A stretch of 64,000 nucleotides of DNA from Gonatopus flavifemur (Eukaryota > Arthropoda > Insecta > Hymenoptera > Dryinidae). The position numbers and the translations under genes were made by a program. Below are positions 59,716 through 64,000 of the stretch, piece after piece. The DNA is taken from contig JAFFJZ010000029.1 in NCBI GenBank assembly GCA_018340375.1, positions 62,001-126,000 on the forward strand. The letters run 5' to 3'. A model generated the notes under the pieces. The model was given only the letters and a program-made list of their open reading frames with translations, was not told where the DNA came from and made no database searches. Numbering within the stretch: the first letter of the stretch is position 1; each line of letters begins with the position of its first letter.

Positions 59716-60605
59716 TTCTCTAAATTGCAAAACATTTGATGTAATACTTTTCGTGAAAGAAATTCCCCGAAAATCGCCTTCTTCTTAGTTGGTCACACTA
59801 GATGAAGCTTCAACAGTCAACCGTGAAGCTGAGAACAACCGATTGTTATAAATTCTTACACAAAGTTTTTATCAGAGATTTAAACATTTGAAACGTTCAG
59901 GGGAGGAACGTTGCTCAACCGATTACAGGTATAAGAAAAGCTTCAACAACGTTTAATCAAAAGTTATAACAATCGACTGCTAGTTTCAGCTCCATGTCAC
60001 ACTAGTGGTGCCCCTCGAAGCCCATCATTTCTGAGTCACGGCCGTAATTCTTCCCAATCATCAAATTGATTGAAGTATTTTCCAGTCGCTTAGACGATGT
60101 ATTATTGATAGAACTAAAGGGGAGGGGGCGCCTCAGGTTGAATGAAATTTGTCTGCATCCTTTTTTTTATTGCTTTGAAAATTCATTGACCATTTGAAGA
60201 ATGTTGGGTAACAGGGTTGCTACAACCGGGAAATTCCAACAGAATCCACCAATCACATATTCACTTAGATAGAATGACCAATAAGAATGGAAGAAAATTT
60301 CCGATGTAGCAACCGTGGGTAAATCAGGGTAAGATGACGCACTGTCTCGCTTGACTACCCTGCTAGAAATTAACACCGGATCAACGTTATTCCGAGCAAT
60401 CCGAGCGATGTTTATTTCTACTAGGGTACTGAATGAAATGATACATAAAATCTCATTTATTCAAGAAATATTTCAACAGCGTAATTGAAACTTCATAATT
60501 TTCTTGAGTATCAGGTGTGAGAGTATGAAACCGGAATTTGTTTTCAAGAATCCCACGTTGTTGTTTGAAAATGATAAAAAATATTCTATTCGAAATGATC
60601 CCCAT
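59716..60605. other. Stretch without a recognised gene
   Basis: ATCGACTGCTAGTTTCAGCTC and GTCACACTAG around 59790-60010 resemble words at 61715-61910 (TGAAACTAGCAG, GCTAGCTTCAGC); no gene is seen. Confidence 0.4.
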
Positions 60606-61140
60606 TGCTATTTATACATTTTTTCCCACCTTTCGGGCAGTTTATGAATGCCACGCAAAAAAAAAACAGTTCCTCTTTGAAGCGAACCAGTTATCGAGCC
60701 ATTTTCATACGAATTGAGCGTGTCCCATTGACGCGAATAGATGATTATCGGACGGAGCCAAGTCTGGAAAATAAGTCGCATGCGGTAGCATCTCCCAATT
60801 GGACGCCTCGATCGTTTCCCTAACCCGTTTTGCTGTGTTTGATGGGGCATTATCGTGGAGCAAGATGCCTTTGTGTTGCCTTTTTCCATATTCCGGCCGT
60901 TTTTCACGCAATGCGCGATTCAAGTCGATCATTTGCTGTTGGTAGCGATCAGTGTTGACGGTTTGTCCAGGTTTTAGCAGCTCATAATAGATTACACCCT
61001 TCTGATCCCACCAAATACAGAGCATTGTCTTCTTGAAACGATTTGGTCTTGCAGTGGATGTCGGTGATTTGTCTGGATTCACCCATGATTTTCCACGCTT
61101 AGGATTCTCAAAATATATCCATTCTTCATCACCTGTCTAT
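60606..61140 (-). pseudogene. Mariner (DD34D) transposase, 5'-truncated and frameshifted
   Basis: Read on the - strand from about 61135, the frame gives TGDEEWIYFENPK, then CIWWDQKGVIYYELLKPG, the second catalytic region LLHDNAPSNTA, and FPDLAPSDNHLFASM. Thirty-four residues separate the last two Asp residues, the mariner DD34D pattern. A frameshift near 60715 moves the typical C-terminus FFLRGIHKLPERWEKMYK into another frame. The N-terminal DNA-binding half is missing, so the gene is dead. Terminal repeats are not recognised. Confidence 0.9.
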
Positions 61141-61350
61141 CCCCACAGTCTTGAGCTCGCAAAAAAATCCTAAACGTCTCTAGAGAGTCACCAAAGTAAT
61201 GCGTTCACAATGTATCGAAAGCACACTCAGAACAAAATACTGGAGTGAATTCCGTAAGTGTTTGAATTTCGTAAGCGTTTGAGTTTCGCTGCGGGATCGA
61301 ATGAATTGAAAATCGATTGGAGTAAGTCCCCGGTCAATCATTTCAATCTA

Positions 61351-62390
61351 CACAGTTGGAAATTTTGTGTTAAATTCAACACATTTCACATGTCCCAAAC
61401 GGTCCACACATATTTTTGTGTCGATATAACATAATGTATTTGTGTTAGCTAATAACTCAAGCTCGATGTAAATAATATAACACAAAAGGATGTTGATGAA
61501 ATTTTGATTAGAATTTCCGATCGTGTAAATTCAACAGATAAGTACTGTCAAATGAAATCCAAAATAAGGAATGAATCAACAGTTCACAAGTGTAATTTAT
61601 GGATTTTTTTACATCAATCAAATGTGAAAATCACACTTTTTTCGTGTTGAAACAATGCATAAGAATAAATTGAAAAAAAAACAGTACTTAAATGAGCATT
61701 GAACATGGAATGGAGCTGAAACTAGCAGATTTGAGCTAGCAGACTTGCACTATAGCTCATCGTAGAATTGTCGTAGAATGATAAAACCTACACCAATGAG
61801 ATTTCCGAATCCTAATTTGTGAAAATATGTATTTTGTAAAAAAAGTCAAGTTTAAATTACCTCAGTTCATGAACGTGGTCTGCTAATTTACGTCTGCTAG
61901 CTTCAGCTTCATGAACATGGATCGTCGGGACCGAATGTTGAAGCTGTATCACTCAAGCCACTGCCGATCCTTTGATTGAGTGTACTTTCTTTGCGTATAT
62001 CGACTCGCACTCTATCTTCAAATTCACATATCTAGAAAACGAATTTCCATTACAATGAAAGCTGAAACCAAAATGCATGAACAGTTCTTCCGACGACTAC
62101 TAAAGTTACACGTACATAGAAGTTTCATAAAAAAATAGCTCCCACCACTGGCGATCTCCCCTTGGTAGTTGAGAGCAACACAATTTTTATGTTCAATCTT
62201 GAGTTGAATAACATTTGTGTCATTTTGACACTTTTTTTCACTTGTTTGAATGATTTGACATTATAAATCAGTTGAGACCTGATTACACAAGGACTGTCTG
62301 TAGAAGTTACACGTGGTTGTGTTGAATATTTAACAGAAAATTCATGACACACGGATTTTTTAACACATTTACACAAAATTTTCAACTGTG
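61351..62390. mobile_element. 1.04-kb element ending CACAGTTGGAAATTTTGTGT, TGTGTTGAA words
   Basis: The ends CACAGTTGGAAATTTTGTGT and ACACAAAATTTTCAACTGTG are inverted, flanked by TA (61349-61350, 62391-62392). TGTGTTAAATTCAACACA-like words cluster within 300 bp of both ends. A patch of AGCTAGCAGA and CTGCTAGCTTCAGC words at 61715-61915 may be a nested element. Confidence 0.8.
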
Positions 62391-62392
62391 TA

Positions 62393-63393
62393 CATTCAGT
62401 TGGTTCAAGCGCGCGGCGAAATCCGCCGTATCCAAATGGACTTGAGGCGAATCTAGTGGTTTTTCAGTGCATTGGACCAGGCCAAGACTACTCTAAAAAA
62501 GGAAAAAAACACAGGAATCGTAGAATAAGCTTAGGTAAATATAAATCACTCTAAACTCTAATTCCACACCGAAAACTTCAAACGCGTTTTTCCCGAAATA
62601 TGTTTTTTCTTCCGCGTCGGGGAATGGAACTCAAAAATTAATAAACCAACCGATCGACTTTGAAAGATTTATCACACTATGAAAAATTTCTATGAGAAAC
62701 TCCACATTCAATGTACCGAGAATTTACTAGAAAATGATAGTAAAAGTCCTATAGAATTTGGAATTTTCAGTCGAATTTATGGGAAATTTCATATAAATGT
62801 ATCGGAAATTGATTTTCTTTCCGATGGTCGAAATTTTCCGGTTGCTGCGTTTATTCTTCAACTCACTTGTCATCGGATGAACTTGAAATGACATGGAAAA
62901 TTTTTTCACTAAATATTGTGCTTGGCGCTTTGAATATGCAAAAAAATGCTTCTTTCTTCAAAATATCTTCAAATTTGTTTTTTTCTTGCTGAACTCAGGT
63001 CAGTTCGAAACGGAGTAACTTATTTTAATGAAAAAATTTTGTTTCATTGAATTTCGTTAATTACAAAGACCTGGGTATTAACTGGCGCGGAATCAAGCTG
63101 CAGTGTAGCCGTTTTGTTTTTTTCATCATTGGACAAAGTTTTTGTATACCTTTGAACTTTAGAACGTATCATGTGCCTTGAATCAATTCAATAACTCTTC
63201 TCAGTTTTCTGTAATAAATCATTGAAAAACAGATTGTTCACAGATCGAGGCTCCTGCTTTAATTTGTCAAAATCTGTATGCCCTTTTTCAGGCAAAGTAC
63301 ATTGCAAAATGATATTTTTGTATAAATAAATTAATGAAATCATCCTATAAATATATTAAATAATAATTCCATAAATACGTTAAAATTATTTCT
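62393..63393. other. AT-rich stretch, nothing recognised
   Basis: Short frames on both strands near 62680-62910 overlap each other and show no domain. Confidence 0.4.
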
Positions 63394-63772
63394 CACAGAG
63401 AAAAAATTGCTGTAATTATAGGGACAGCATTAAATTGCTGTAAAATATACCGAAATTCTTGTTCAATCAATCAAAGCCAATCTATCAAAAGATAACGATG
63501 CAAATTTGCTGCAATGGTCACATAAATTGCGATAAATCTAATAGATATCGGACATACACGGTAAGAAGTAAAACTTACTTTCAACCTTAATATCGGCTTA
63601 TTTTAAGATGCAGTCGAAACTAGCCCTATTCCAGCTGAAAGTAAGCATCCAAAACAAATGTCGACACAATGGAAAAGACTGAATTTCGGTCAAGTTTTCA
63701 AGTAAGATGCAGCCACGTTCAGTCAGACTTTTTACAGTGTAAGGTAAATTTTACAGCAAATTTGTCTCTATG
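63394..63772. mobile_element. CACAGAGAAAAAATTGCTG-ended element with nested MITE
   Basis: The left end CACAGAGAAAAAATTGCTG and the right end TTACAGCAAATTTGTCTCTATG are imperfect inverses. Inside lies 63557-63739. Confidence 0.6.
63557..63739. mobile_element. 183-bp nested MITE ending CACGGTAAGAAGT, AAGTAAG words
   Basis: The ends CACGGTAAGAAGT and GACTTTTTACAGTG are imperfect inverses, flanked by TA (63555-63556, 63740-63741). AAGTAAAACTTACTTTC, CTGAAAGTAAGCATCC and TCAAGTAAGATGCAG words fill the interior. Confidence 0.72.
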
Positions 63773-64000
63773 CTACATATTCTGTAACTAGTCTATGCTT
63801 CTTAAATGTGTCACACTCACGGTTTCCGTATAAAGAAAAAACAACCTCAAACGACCCACTGTACACATCCAAGTATTTTGATACAGCGTTGAAATGCTCA
63901 CACGAGTTCTCGGTCTGACGGTTCTCATAACGCCAAACAAAGCTTTCAAAGATTCTTTGGACCGATAAAGATCTCTGATACTCGCGATCCTCTCTTAACG

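Overview
The window is AT-rich animal DNA, most likely from an insect. The reasons are short introns (65-256 bp) with GT..AG borders, an insect-type Magi gene, mariner and RTE-like elements, and very dense small inverted-repeat transposons. This reading comes from the sequence alone and the species is not identified.

One host gene is convincing: a nine-exon Magi orthologue (WW and PDZ scaffold of cell junctions) on the + strand at 31266-35139. Its exons join into a 998-residue frame with 2 WW and 5 PDZ domains and no guanylate-kinase domain. A possible 5' exon of another gene lies at about 45020-45320, and a 46-codon ORF lies on the - strand at 58415-58555. Both are weak.

Most of the rest is mobile or repeated DNA. 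195-2024: a satellite of alternating ~135 and ~150 bp monomers. 2067-8730: small inverted-repeat elements and a 1.85-kb foldback. 8969-17648: an 8.7-kb nested composite inside a ~215-bp satellite, holding a decayed RTE-like LINE and a 2.65-kb foldback. 18407-24260: word-rich elements, a TTAA-flanked MITE, a foldback and worn tandem arrays. 24415-26709: a complete Tc1/mariner-type transposon of DD41D pattern with an intact transposase. 27534-28463: small elements. 37327-44000: composite elements, a second LINE fragment and twin MITEs. 47040-49782: a three-level nest with three different target-site types. 50009-50876: an array of alternately inverted modules. 51121-57175: many MITEs, some nested. 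60606-61140: a broken mariner transposase. 61351-63772: more inverted-repeat elements.

Two themes recur. First, many non-coding elements have interiors made of one 6-15 bp word repeated dozens of times in both orientations, with a different word in each family. Second, many of them end in CACTG/CACGG-A(GA)GAAAAA-like or CCCAnACAGCACA-like termini. Empty sites preserved in sister arms or repeat units give direct target-site duplications for several insertions.
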